Shown here: piece after piece, positions 9,197-17,810 of the stretch
Numbering within the stretch: the first letter of the stretch is position 1
How the letters are laid out: each line of letters opens with the position of its first letter
Source of the DNA: a bacterium
Lineage (GTDB): Bacteria > Pseudomonadota > Alphaproteobacteria > Sphingomonadales > Sphingomonadaceae
Length of the DNA stretch: 64,000 nt
NCBI GenBank assembly: GCA_030824575.1
Contig: JAVBXL010000050.1
Coordinates: 1 to 64,000 of the forward strand
Reading direction: 5' to 3'
Program-made: the position numbers and the translations under genes
Notes under the pieces: generated by a model
The model's database searches: none
What the model was told of the DNA's origin: nothing
Seen by the model: the letters and a program-made list of their open reading frames with translations, nothing else

Positions 9197-9354
9197 ATCC
9201 TCTCCCTTTGGGGAGAGGATATGAAGCCTTGGCGCGGCACGCGCCTAGGCGAAGTTGGAGAGGGGCCGGCGCGCAATCCCCCTCTCCCAGCTCCGACTAG
9301 GCAGCAAGCTGCCAAGTCTTCGCATCCCTCTCCCTCAAAGGGGCGAGGAAGGAG
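9197..9354. repeat. Large imperfect inverted repeat between valine-catabolic genes
   Basis: The left half starts CCTCTCCCTTTGGGGAGAGG and the right half contains CCCTCTCCCTCAAAGGGG near 9330, with GGAGAGGGG/CCCCTCTCC pairing at the centre (about 9260-9290). The two halves are recognisable reverse complements. It fills the 169-base gap between the dehydrogenase and hydrolase genes and could form a long hairpin in the transcript. Confidence 0.7.
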
Positions 9355-9360
9355 ATAAGA

Positions 9361-10452
9361 ATGACTGACCAAGTCCTGACCATCATCGAAAACGGCGTCG
9401 GCCGCATCCGCCTGAACCGGCCCAAGGCGATCCATGCCCTCACCCCGGAGATGTGCGAGGCGATCAACGATGCTCTGCTTGGCTGGGCGCAGGACGATGC
9501 GGTCACCGCGGTCATGATCGATCATCTGCCCGCCGCCGATGGCGATCCCAAGCTGTCGCGCGGTTTCTGTGCAGGCGGCGACATCGCGATGATCGCCAAC
9601 AACGCCAAGGCCGACTGTATCGAGGCGGAGCGATTCTTTCATGTCGAATATCGGATGAACCATCTGCTGTTCGTTTATGGGAAGCCGATCGTCGCCTTTA
9701 TCGACGGTATCGTCATGGGCGGGGGCGTCGGCATCTCCCTACCGGCCCGCTTCCGCGTCGCGACCGAGCGGACGACCTTCGCCATGCCCGAAACCGGCAT
9801 CGGCCTGTTCCCCGACGTGGGCGGCGGCTGGTTCCTCCCGCGCTTGCCCGGCCGGGTCGGCGCGTGGCTGGCAGCGACGGGCGCGCGGATCGACGGGGCG
9901 GATTGCGCCGCCATCGGCATCGCCACCCACTATATCGCATCGGACAGACTGGATGCGATCAAGGCGCGCATCCTGGCCGATCCCTTGGGGCTGGACGAAA
10001 TATTGGCGGAGAATGACGAAGTCCCGCCGCCTTCGAAGCTGGACGCGCACCGCGCCGATATCGACCGGCTGTTCGCCTCCGACAAGGCGGAGGAGATCGT
10101 CGCGGCGCTGCAAGCAGATGGTGGCGCATGGGCGACCAAGCAATTGTCCGTGCTCGCCACCAAATCACCCCAGACCATCAAGGTGGCGCTGCGCCAGCTG
10201 GTCGAAGGCGCAGCCCAGCCCGATTTCGCCGCCAATATGGCGATGGAATATGGCCTGGCCTGTGCGATCATCCGCCGCCCCGATTTCGTCGAGGGCGTCC
10301 GCGCAGTGATATTCGACAAGGATAATGCGCCGCAATGGAACCCGGCCACGCTGGAGGGGGTGAGCGATGCGATGATCGATGCGATCTTTGCGCCGCTGCC
10401 TGCGGAGAAGCAATGGACACCGCTGCCGGCTGTCGCAGACGCCAGCGCCTGA
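9361..10452 (+). CDS. Enoyl-CoA hydratase/isomerase family protein, probable 3-hydroxyisobutyryl-CoA hydrolase
   Basis: The 363-residue crotonase-fold protein is longer than enoyl-CoA hydratases (about 260). It has the HIBCH-type arrangement: GFCAGGDIAMI, then MGGGVGISLPARFRVATE and MPETGIGLFPDVGGGW, whose glutamate and aspartate are the hydrolase residues. A C-terminal helical domain follows. It would hydrolyse 3-hydroxyisobutyryl-CoA to free 3-hydroxyisobutyrate in valine degradation. A good AAGGAG site precedes the ATG. The next gene, mmsB, takes the product onward. Confidence 0.9.
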   Translation: MTDQVLTIIENGVGRIRLNRPKAIHALTPEMCEAINDALLGWAQDDAVTAVMIDHLPAADGDPKLSRGFCAGGDIAMIANNAKADCIEAERFFHVEYRMNHLLFVYGKPIVAFIDGIVMGGGVGISLPARFRVATERTTFAMPETGIGLFPDVGGGWFLPRLPGRVGAWLAATGARIDGADCAAIGIATHYIASDRLDAIKARILADPLGLDEILAENDEVPPPSKLDAHRADIDRLFASDKAEEIVAALQADGGAWATKQLSVLATKSPQTIKVALRQLVEGAAQPDFAANMAMEYGLACAIIRRPDFVEGVRAVIFDKDNAPQWNPATLEGVSDAMIDAIFAPLPAEKQWTPLPAVADASA

Positions 10453-10481
10453 TTTATAATCGACAAGAGGAAGCCCGGAAC

Positions 10482-11366
10482 ATGACCCAGACGATCGCCT
10501 TCATCGGCCTTGGCAATATGGGCGGCGGGATGGCCGCCAACCTGCTGAAAAACGGCTATGCCGTGCGCGCCTTCGACCTGTCGGAGGAGGCTTTGGCCAA
10601 GGCGGAAGGCCATGGCGCCGTCCGCGCCTCCAGCGCCGCCGATGCGGTGACCGGGGCTGACGCGGTGGTGACGATGCTGCCCGCTGGCAAGCATGTCGAG
10701 AGCGTCTATAACGACCAGGTGTTCGGCGTGGCGAAGCCGGGCGCACTCTTCCTCGACTGTTCGACCATCGACGTCGCCACCGCGCGCCGGGTGATCGAGG
10801 CGGCGGTCGGCAAGGGTTTCGAGATGGTCGACGCGCCGGTTTCGGGCGGTATCGCGGCGGCCAATGGCGGCACGCTGACCTTCATGGTCGGCGGCGCGGA
10901 CGCGGCCTTCGCCAAGGCCAAGCCGATCCTGTCCGCCATGGGCAAGGCGGTGATCCATGCCGGCGGCGCGGGCAATGGCCAGGGCGCGAAAATCTGCAAC
11001 AATATGCTGCTGGGCGCGACCATGGTCGCCACCTGCGAGAGTTTCGCGATGGCGAAGAAGCTCGGCCTCGACCCGCAGACCTTCTACGACATCAGCAGCG
11101 TGTCGTCGGGCCAGAGCTGGTCGATGACCAGCTACTGCCCCGTCCCCGGCGTCGGCCCGCAGACCCCGGCCGACAATGGCTATCAGGGCGGCTTTGCGGT
11201 GGGCCTGATGCTCAAGGATTTGAAGCTGGCGACCGAAGCCGCCGCGTCGGTCGGGGCCAGCGTGCCGATGGGCAATGCGGCGGAAGCGCTCTATCAAATG
11301 CTCGCCAACCAAGGCGAAGCTGCCCGCGACTTTTCGCTGATGATCGAGATGCTGGAGGGGAAATGA
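10482..11366 (+). CDS. mmsB: 3-hydroxyisobutyrate dehydrogenase
   Basis: The 294-residue NAD(P)-dependent beta-hydroxyacid dehydrogenase begins MTQTIAFIGLGNMGGGMAAN, a Rossmann GxGxMG motif. It contains DAPVSGGIAAANGGTLTFMVGG and the catalytic lysine in GNGQGAKICNNM (residue 170). It oxidises 3-hydroxyisobutyrate to methylmalonate semialdehyde, the step after the preceding hydrolase. The gap of 29 bases suggests an operon. The next enzyme, methylmalonate-semialdehyde dehydrogenase (mmsA), is not in the window. Confidence 0.93.
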   Translation: MTQTIAFIGLGNMGGGMAANLLKNGYAVRAFDLSEEALAKAEGHGAVRASSAADAVTGADAVVTMLPAGKHVESVYNDQVFGVAKPGALFLDCSTIDVATARRVIEAAVGKGFEMVDAPVSGGIAAANGGTLTFMVGGADAAFAKAKPILSAMGKAVIHAGGAGNGQGAKICNNMLLGATMVATCESFAMAKKLGLDPQTFYDISSVSSGQSWSMTSYCPVPGVGPQTPADNGYQGGFAVGLMLKDLKLATEAAASVGASVPMGNAAEALYQMLANQGEAARDFSLMIEMLEGK

Positions 11367-11384
11367 CGCTCCCTGCAAAAGATG

Positions 11385-11454
11385 CTGTACCCCGGCGAAG
11401 GCCGGGGTACAGTCCGATGGTCTGAACTGGACCCCGGCCTTCGCCGGGGTACAG
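11385..11454. repeat. Pair of self-complementary 28-base repeats
   Basis: Two units at 11385-11412 and 11427-11454 each fold on themselves around CCCCGGC..GCCGGGG, and they are also reverse complements of one another apart from one base pair near the outer ends. They lie between the convergent mmsB and dipeptidase genes and could act as a bidirectional terminator, though no T run follows. Confidence 0.8.
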
Positions 11455-11464
11455 GGTCTTCGCC

Positions 11465-12688
11465 CTATTTCCCCTTGCCCGCCTCCGCCGCCGCCAGCAC
11501 GCGCAGCACGTTGCCGGACCAGATTTTCTGGATGTCAGCCTCGCTATAGCCAGCCTTGAGCAGCGCGTCGGTGATCTTGGGGAGGGCGACCACATCCTCC
11601 ATGCCAACGACGCCGCCGCCGCCGTCCCAGTCGAGGCCAATGCCGACATGGTCCGGCCCCACGACCTTGAGCGCATGGAGCATGTGCGCCATGAAATCAT
11701 CGAAGGTCGGCTTGTCGGTGTCGGGATAGAGCCTGTCGATCTCCTGCCGCCTGGCCAGCAGTTCGGCGCGCTTTTCCGGCGATATCTTGGCGTCTTCGCG
11801 CATCTGGCCGTAAAGCACCATCAGCGCCTTCTGCCGTTCGGGATTGGGCTTGGATGCGCGCAGATAGGCACCATAGGCGTTCATCTGGATCACGCCGCCC
11901 TTGGCCGCCAGCGCCTTGAGATGATCGTCATCAATGTTGCGCGGATGGTCATAGACCGCCTTGCAACCCGAATGGGTCAGCAGAACCGGCGTCGTAGACA
12001 GCGCCAGCAGATCGTCCAGCACCTGATCGCTACTGTGCGACCCGTCCGGCACGATGCCCAAGCGGTTCATCTCCTTGAGCAATTCCTTGCCCAGCGGGCT
12101 GAGGCCGCCATAGCGCGGCTTCTTCGACGGGTCGGTCGAACTGTCGGCGAACTGGTTGTGCGCGAAATGGGCAAAGCCCGACACGCGCACGCCCATGTCG
12201 TAGAAGGTCTTGATGAGCGAGACGTCCTCACCCAGCGGATAGGCGTTCTCGATCGACATATAGACGATGCGCTTGCCCGCCGCGGCGATCGGTGCGGCGT
12301 CCTTCGCCTCCAGCGCGAGTGCGAAATTGGCCGGGTCGGCGGCCACCATGTTGCGGATCGACAGGCCGCGCAGGATCGCGAAGTCACGCGCCTTGCGGAA
12401 TCCCTCGATCGTCAGCGGCCCCTGCCCCGTATAAATCGCCCAGAAACCGCCATCCAGGCCGCCCTTCTTCATGCGGGGCAAATCAACCTGGGTGAAGTCG
12501 CTATGGACGCCATGCTCCTCGTCGATCGACCAGCCGGGCAGGTCAAGCGAGGCGGGCGTGTCGAGATGGCTGTCGAGGGTGATCAGCTTCTGGTGCAGCT
12601 GATACACTTTCTTAGACACATCCTGCGCATATGTGGCGGCGGGGAGCAGCGCCAGAAGCGCTGCCCCCATCATCCAGCTTGCCCGCAT
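11465..12688 (-). CDS. Secreted/periplasmic membrane dipeptidase (peptidase M19)
   Basis: The 407-residue protein has a signal peptide (hydrophobic stretch after MRASWMMG, cleavage near YAQD). It carries M19 renal-dipeptidase zinc motifs: LDSHLDTP, the bridging glutamate in MSIENAYPLGED, and DGSHSSDQVLDD. LLTHSGC and GPDHVGIGLDWDGG follow. M19 enzymes cleave dipeptides, some including D-residues. The gene starts within the stop of the TonB receptor gene (ATGA overlap), so the enzyme probably processes what the receptor imports into the periplasm. Confidence 0.92.
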   Translation of the reverse strand: MRASWMMGAALLALLPAATYAQDVSKKVYQLHQKLITLDSHLDTPASLDLPGWSIDEEHGVHSDFTQVDLPRMKKGGLDGGFWAIYTGQGPLTIEGFRKARDFAILRGLSIRNMVAADPANFALALEAKDAAPIAAAGKRIVYMSIENAYPLGEDVSLIKTFYDMGVRVSGFAHFAHNQFADSSTDPSKKPRYGGLSPLGKELLKEMNRLGIVPDGSHSSDQVLDDLLALSTTPVLLTHSGCKAVYDHPRNIDDDHLKALAAKGGVIQMNAYGAYLRASKPNPERQKALMVLYGQMREDAKISPEKRAELLARRQEIDRLYPDTDKPTFDDFMAHMLHALKVVGPDHVGIGLDWDGGGGVVGMEDVVALPKITDALLKAGYSEADIQKIWSGNVLRVLAAAEAGKGK

Positions 12689-15072
12689 CAGATTTCGCCC
12701 GAGATGGTGAACTGGAAGGTGCGCGGGGATAACGGACGGAAATTGCCGTCGCCCGTCACAGCGGCCGAGATATAGGACAGCGTATCCTTGTCGAAGATGT
12801 TGTCGATGTTGAACCGCGCCTTCATGCCCTTGACCGGACCCAGGCTAAAGCCGTCGCCGATATCGACATAGGCGCTGAAGACGGTGAAGCCCTTGACGCT
12901 GGACCCGGCCGAATTGTCGAAGGTCGACCAGCGGCGCGACGTATATTTGCCGCTGAAGTTACCTACCAGCCAGCTGGCCGGTTCGATGGTCACGCCGCCA
13001 TTGACGATCCACTTGGCGCTGTCGGGAATATATTTGCCGTCGGTCTGGTAGGAGGTCGTGGCGGTGACGATATCGTCCTTGAACTTGGCGATATTATAAG
13101 TGGCGTTGAGGTTGAAATAAGCGAGGCCATTGAGCGCCGACGGCTTGAACGTGCCGCTGAATTCCGCGCCATAGGCGCTGACCCGACCGACATTCTGGAA
13201 GAAGGTTTCGATGACGTTGGTGGTGCCGGGCAGGATCGATCCGATCGACTGGATGCGGTTCTTGAACTTGGTGTAATAGCCCGCCAGCGAGGCGTAGAAT
13301 TGGCCCTGGTTCGTGCGGATGCCCGCCTCGAAATTCTGCGACCGTTCGGGCGCGGGCGCGGGCACGCCGGCCGAACTGCTGTTCAGGGAGACGGAGAAGA
13401 CATCGTCCAGCCCCTTGGGCAGCGCCATATTTTCGGCATAGGATGCGAAAATCTGGGTCTGGTTGTTGATCTTGTAAAGCACGCCCGCCATCGGCAGGAA
13501 GCCGTCGCTATAGCTGGTACGCAGCGTCTGCGGACCCCAGCCCGCAACCCAGATCGGCGCAGCGGTCGTGCCGGCATTGCGGTAATAATCGTTGAAGTCG
13601 CGATAGCCGCTATAGCGATAGTCGATGTTCAGCGCCTTGACGCCCAGATCGAAGATCAGGCTGTCGTCCAGCAGCGCGATCCGGTCCTTGACGAAGGCCT
13701 GGGTCGTGTTGCGTTCCGACTGATAATCGCGGCGGACATAGACCAGATCGTTCAGGTCGGGCGAGCTGGCGGGCGATCCGTCGATGGTGTTGTAGCGCGC
13801 CTGGGTGCGGTTATAGGTATCGACTTCGGCCCACAGCCCGACCTCGATCGTCTGGACGCCCAGTTCCCAATGCAGTTTGGTGGTCAGGCCATAGCGCTCG
13901 CCGCCCACGGTCGACAGGCCATATTGCGTGCCCTTGGGCGCGCTGAGCGCGATGCCGGCGGTCGTCTGCCGCTGATATTGCAGCAGGCTGTTGGAATAGG
14001 TGTCGGGCGACACGCCATAGCCGCCCTTATCCTCATAATAGGCGGTCGCTTCCGCCCAGATGCCATCGGCGATGCCAGCATGGACCGTGCCGCCATAGAG
14101 CTTATCATCGCGCACGTTGATGGCGAGTGTGTTGGTATAGGCATAGTTCGCGTTGCTGAAGGCGGGTCCACCCGCGACAGGCGCGAAGCCCGGCGTGGTG
14201 TTGGGCACGACCGAGATGTAGCCGCGATCCCGGCCGCTCTTGCCGCCGATATCGGTGCCGGTCAGATACTGGCTGCGGCTGAGCGAGGGGGAATCGAAGT
14301 CGTTGAACTTGTTCGACACGAATTTGAAGCGCGCCCAGCTGTCGCCGCCCAGATCGGCATGGACCATGCCTTCCCAATGTTCGCGGTCCACCGTGCCGTC
14401 GCCGCGCCACAGGTCGGTGTCCAGCTTGGTGCGGCTGACATAGGCGCGGAACGGACCGACTTGGCCCGTGCTGGCGCGGATAAAGGTACGCTTCATGTCG
14501 AAATCGCCAAAGCTCTGGGACACGAACAGGCCCATCTCTTCCTGCGGCGCGATGCTGTTATATTGCACGACCGGGCCAAGCGTCGAGTAACTGGGCAGGC
14601 CCACATCGCCCGCGCCGACCGCGGCCTCCACCACACCCAGATTTTCATTGTCGACATAGCGGAACACCGGGCTGCCGCCAAAGGCGTCGCTGCGGCCGGT
14701 GGGGATGCCGTCGACCACGAAGCCGATCTGGTCGAGGTTGAATGCACGGGTCTGGACGCTGTTGCCGAACTCGTACAGGCCCAGCGCGCCGTCGGTCTGG
14801 ACGTTGAAGCCGGGCAGTTGCTCCAGCATCTTCAGACCCGAAATGCCCGACGGCGCCGACAGCAGCGCCTCGCGCGTGACTGCGACGACATTGCTCACCT
14901 TGTCTTCGCCGATCGCTTCGGCCGATTGGGAAATGCGGCGGCCGGTAACGGTGATCGTCTCGTCGCCATCCCCGACCGGTTCCTGCGCATGGGCGGCGCT
15001 CAGCGCGCCGGTGGCGCAGGCGAGCAGCAACGCCGCGCGCGAGGAAAGGCGGATGGACGAGATAACGGACAT
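12688..15072 (-). CDS. TonB-dependent outer-membrane receptor
   Basis: The 794-residue precursor has a signal peptide (RAALLLACATGALSAAHAQ) and a TonB box-like stretch (DETITVTGRR). A plug domain follows (KMLEQLPGFNVQTDG, QIGFVVDGIPTGRSDAFG), then a long beta-barrel ending in an aromatic residue-rich strand (SPRTFQFTISGEI). I chose the ATG at 15072 because it gives a proper signal peptide. Translation is coupled to the downstream M19 dipeptidase. The substrate is unknown; a peptide or amino-acid conjugate is a reasonable inference from the partner enzyme. Confidence 0.92.
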   Translation of the reverse strand: MSVISSIRLSSRAALLLACATGALSAAHAQEPVGDGDETITVTGRRISQSAEAIGEDKVSNVVAVTREALLSAPSGISGLKMLEQLPGFNVQTDGALGLYEFGNSVQTRAFNLDQIGFVVDGIPTGRSDAFGGSPVFRYVDNENLGVVEAAVGAGDVGLPSYSTLGPVVQYNSIAPQEEMGLFVSQSFGDFDMKRTFIRASTGQVGPFRAYVSRTKLDTDLWRGDGTVDREHWEGMVHADLGGDSWARFKFVSNKFNDFDSPSLSRSQYLTGTDIGGKSGRDRGYISVVPNTTPGFAPVAGGPAFSNANYAYTNTLAINVRDDKLYGGTVHAGIADGIWAEATAYYEDKGGYGVSPDTYSNSLLQYQRQTTAGIALSAPKGTQYGLSTVGGERYGLTTKLHWELGVQTIEVGLWAEVDTYNRTQARYNTIDGSPASSPDLNDLVYVRRDYQSERNTTQAFVKDRIALLDDSLIFDLGVKALNIDYRYSGYRDFNDYYRNAGTTAAPIWVAGWGPQTLRTSYSDGFLPMAGVLYKINNQTQIFASYAENMALPKGLDDVFSVSLNSSSAGVPAPAPERSQNFEAGIRTNQGQFYASLAGYYTKFKNRIQSIGSILPGTTNVIETFFQNVGRVSAYGAEFSGTFKPSALNGLAYFNLNATYNIAKFKDDIVTATTSYQTDGKYIPDSAKWIVNGGVTIEPASWLVGNFSGKYTSRRWSTFDNSAGSSVKGFTVFSAYVDIGDGFSLGPVKGMKARFNIDNIFDKDTLSYISAAVTGDGNFRPLSPRTFQFTISGEI

Positions 15073-15226
15073 GCAAAGGCTCCCTGTTTCACAACAAGCC
15101 AATCAGGGGCGCGTGGCGCCGCACCTCTCCCACGGACGATGAAAGCGGACGCATCGCTGCGCCCGCCAATTCGTTCTTCAGTTTCCTTGTGAAACGAGAG
15201 TGCCGGAAAGACCCGCCATCGACCAA

Positions 15227-15239
15227 TGAGAATTTCTCA
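15227..15239. promoter_or_regulatory. Palindrome upstream of the TonB receptor gene
   Basis: TGAGAA-T-TTCTCA is a perfect 6+1+6 inverted repeat 155 bases upstream of the receptor start. Nearer the gene, GTTTCACAA (about 15095) and TTGTGAAAC (about 15187) form a widely spaced pair, and GGGAAC/GTTCCC (15282-15304) lies upstream. These may be operator or transcript hairpin sites; none matches a regulator I recognise. Confidence 0.3.
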
Positions 15240-15350
15240 GCGGATCGCTGGAACACGCTGCGTATACCAAGATGCATTGATGGGAACCTATAGCCCGTGT
15301 TCCCCGTAAGTCAGCGTCATCGCATTATGGTATTGGATCGATATAGGCGC

Positions 15351-16130
15351 TCAGCGGCCCTGCCAGACGCCGGGGCGCTTTTCGACGAAGGCGGTCATGC
15401 CTTCCTTCTTGTCCTGCGTCGCCGTCAGTATCTGGAACAGGCGGCGCTCGGTCAGCAGCCCCTGCGCCAGGCCAGTTTCGAAGGCGATGTTGACCATTTC
15501 CTTGTTCACCATCGCCGCCATGGGCGGCATCGCGGCGATCGCCGCTGCGGTCTTGAACGCTTCGTCCAGCAATTCGGCAGCTGGCACGATGCGGCTGACA
15601 AGGCCCGAACGCTCCGCTTCGGCGGCGTCCATCATCCGGCCGGTCAGGCACATTTCCATCGCCTTGGCCTTGCCAATGGCGCGGGTCAGCCGCTGCGACC
15701 CGCCCATACCGGGCGCAACGCCCAGCTTGATTTCGGGCTGGCCGAATTTGGCGGTATCGCCCGCCAGGATGAAGTCGGCCATCATCGCCAGTTCGCAACC
15801 GCCGCCCAGCGCAAAGCCCTGCACCGCCGCGATCCACGGCTTGCGGGTCGCGACCACGCCGGTCTGCCAACCGGAGAAGAAATCCTCCAGAAAAAAGTCG
15901 GCGGCGTCCTTGTCGACCATTTCCTTGATGTCGGCGCCCGCGGCAAACGCCTTTTCGCCGCTACCGGTCAGCACCGCGCAACGCTGGGTCGGATCGGCGT
16001 CATAGGCGCCAAAGGCGGCGCTCAGTTCCTTCAACACCTGGCTGTTGAGCGCGTTCAAGGCCTGCGGCCGATTGAGCGTGATCAGCGTTACCGCGTCGCG
16101 CTGTTCGACCAGGATGGTTTCATAGGTCAT
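15351..16130 (-). CDS. Enoyl-CoA hydratase
   Basis: The 259-residue crotonase begins [22 protein letters not shown]. It carries the oxyanion-hole motif [11 protein letters not shown], the catalytic glutamates in [11 protein letters not shown] and [20 protein letters not shown], and the C-terminal trimerisation helix ending [10 protein letters not shown]. It hydrates trans-2-enoyl-CoA; in this neighbourhood it could supply the methacrylyl-CoA hydration step of valine degradation, between the dehydrogenase and the hydrolase encoded 5-7 kb away. It also resembles general short-chain enoyl-CoA hydratases. Confidence 0.93.
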   Translation of the reverse strand: MTYETILVEQRDAVTLITLNRPQALNALNSQVLKELSAAFGAYDADPTQRCAVLTGSGEKAFAAGADIKEMVDKDAADFFLEDFFSGWQTGVVATRKPWIAAVQGFALGGGCELAMMADFILAGDTAKFGQPEIKLGVAPGMGGSQRLTRAIGKAKAMEMCLTGRMMDAAEAERSGLVSRIVPAAELLDEAFKTAAAIAAMPPMAAMVNKEMVNIAFETGLAQGLLTERRLFQILTATQDKKEGMTAFVEKRPGVWQGR

Positions 16131-16213
16131 CGCCGTCTCCTCTTAGCTTTGGGACCGCTCTATTGGCATGGGCGGCGCTTCGCCAGCCCCAACGCAACGC
16201 ATTTGCGCCGAGC

Positions 16214-17053
16214 CTATCGGCACAGATGCATGAAATCGCGATCATAGCTTTTAAGATGCGCCCCGCCATCGACATAGAGCGTCTGCCCAGTCACGGCGGT
16301 CGCTTCGACCAGATAGAGCACCGCCTGCGCGATCTGCTCGGCCTGCGGCAGGCGGGCGAGCGGCATCATCTCCGCCAGACGTTCCATCTGCACCGGGTCA
16401 TAGTCGGGCGTCGCGATCGTCAGGCCAGGCGCGACGGCGTTGACCCGCACTTTGGGCGCGAGGCTGGTGGCGCTGGTGCGCGTCAGCCCGGCCAGCGCCA
16501 ACTTGGAGAGCGTATAGGCCAGCTGGTCGGCATGGGGATGGTCGATCCGCTGGTCGAGGATGTTGACGATGCAGCGATCGCCAACGCCCGCCGGTATCAT
16601 AGCAAACGCTTTGGTCAGCAAAGTGGGGGCGGCGCAGTTGACGGCATAATGGCGCATCAGGTCGTCGGCAGTGACCGTGTCGAGCCGGTCCTGCCCGAAC
16701 AGGGCGGCGCTGTTGATCAATATGTCGGGCGGGCGGCCGAACCGCTCCGCGACCTTGGCGACCAGTTCCTCCGCCCCTTCGGGATCGGCGAAATCGACGA
16801 CGAAGCCATCCCATTCGGTCCGCTCCTCCTCGAAGGTCAGCGCCAAATGGGAATCGAGCCGCGTGTCGTGGCTGCCATGGACGGCGAGCGAATGGCCGGC
16901 CTTGGCCAGCGCAGCGGCAATGATACCGCCCAGCCGCCGATGCCCGCCAGTGACGAGCGCCAGCCGCTTGGGCGCCAGCGGTGCGCCGACCGGCGTGGCG
17001 TTGCTACGCGCCTTGCCCAAGGGACGATAGGCAGGTTCCTTGTCGTCGCTCAT
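16214..17053 (-). CDS. SDR family oxidoreductase, FolM/pteridine reductase-like
   Basis: The 279-residue short-chain dehydrogenase has a TGGHRRLGG nucleotide motif (arginine-rich, as in FolM and PTR1, instead of the usual TGxxxGxG). NSAALFGQD follows, then NILDQRI and the active-site YTLSKLALAGL. It ends TGQTLYVDGGAHL. FolM reduces dihydromonapterin or dihydrofolate with NADPH. The gene overlaps folE by four bases (ATGA), which fits pterin metabolism. The N-terminus has about 25 extra residues before the Rossmann start. Confidence 0.75.
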   Translation of the reverse strand: MSDDKEPAYRPLGKARSNATPVGAPLAPKRLALVTGGHRRLGGIIAAALAKAGHSLAVHGSHDTRLDSHLALTFEEERTEWDGFVVDFADPEGAEELVAKVAERFGRPPDILINSAALFGQDRLDTVTADDLMRHYAVNCAAPTLLTKAFAMIPAGVGDRCIVNILDQRIDHPHADQLAYTLSKLALAGLTRTSATSLAPKVRVNAVAPGLTIATPDYDPVQMERLAEMMPLARLPQAEQIAQAVLYLVEATAVTGQTLYVDGGAHLKSYDRDFMHLCR

Positions 17054-17667
17054 GAAGCGATGAGCTTCAGCACTTCCTCCCGCGACTTTTCACTGTCGCG
17101 GAACACGCCGAGCATACGGCTGGTCTTCATGATGACGCCCGGCGTGCGGACGCCGCGCCCGGTCATGCAGCCATGGGTCGCCTCTATCACAACAGCAACG
17201 CCCTGGGGCTTCAGATGCTCCCAGATGCAGTTGGCGACTTCGGACGTCAGCCGTTCCTGCACCTGCAACCGATTGGCATAGGCGTGCAGGACGCGGGCCA
17301 GCTTGGAAATGCCCACCACATAATCGCCGGGCAGATAGGCGATATGCGCCTTGCCCACGATCGGCGCCATATGATGTTCGCAATGCGACTGAAACGGAAT
17401 ACCCTTGAGTAGCACGACATCGTCATAGCCGCCCACTTCATGGAAGATGCGCGAGAGATGATAGGCCGGGTCGTCGCCATAACCGCGGCAATATTCCTTC
17501 CAGGCGCGCGCCACCCGTTCGGGCGTTTCCAACAGGCCTTCGCGTTCGGGGGCATCGCCCGACCAGCGGATTAGGGTCCGGATCGCCTCGCTGACTTCGG
17601 CCGGGACCGGCACCTTGCCGTCGCCAACAATTTCCGTTTCGAGTTCACATGCCATGAACAGGGCCAC
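17050..17667 (-). CDS. folE: GTP cyclohydrolase I
   Basis: The 205-residue protein has the FolE signatures: TPERVARAWKEYCRGY, the zinc-site SHCEHHMAPIVGKAHIAYLP and GISKLARVLHAYANRLQVQERLT. It also has the second zinc cysteine in ATHGCMTGRGV. It converts GTP to dihydroneopterin triphosphate, first in folate and monapterin synthesis. An alternative start at 17655 (MACELETE) would lose four residues. It is coupled to the FolM-like reductase downstream. Confidence 0.97.
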   Translation of the reverse strand: MALFMACELETEIVGDGKVPVPAEVSEAIRTLIRWSGDAPEREGLLETPERVARAWKEYCRGYGDDPAYHLSRIFHEVGGYDDVVLLKGIPFQSHCEHHMAPIVGKAHIAYLPGDYVVGISKLARVLHAYANRLQVQERLTSEVANCIWEHLKPQGVAVVIEATHGCMTGRGVRTPGVIMKTSRMLGVFRDSEKSREEVLKLIAS

Positions 17668-17810
17668 TCCTTATGCGTTGGGGTGGCATATGGCGGCTGA
17701 GGTGCGGGATGGCCAGTGTCTTTCGGGGATGCTGGACACAAGATCGCCGGGATGGCAAGTCGGGGATAATCGGGATCGCCACACCACAATGTCTCTGCCC
17801 TTCCTCTCCC

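Noticed and set aside
11385-11454. Repeated units considered as a CRISPR array
   Set aside because: There are only two units, each self-complementary, with no further regularly spaced copies and no cas genes nearby.
16163-17281. 372-codon open frame on the plus strand opposite the folM and folE genes
   Set aside because: It has no recognisable domain, and the opposite strand carries two coupled, well-motifed genes.
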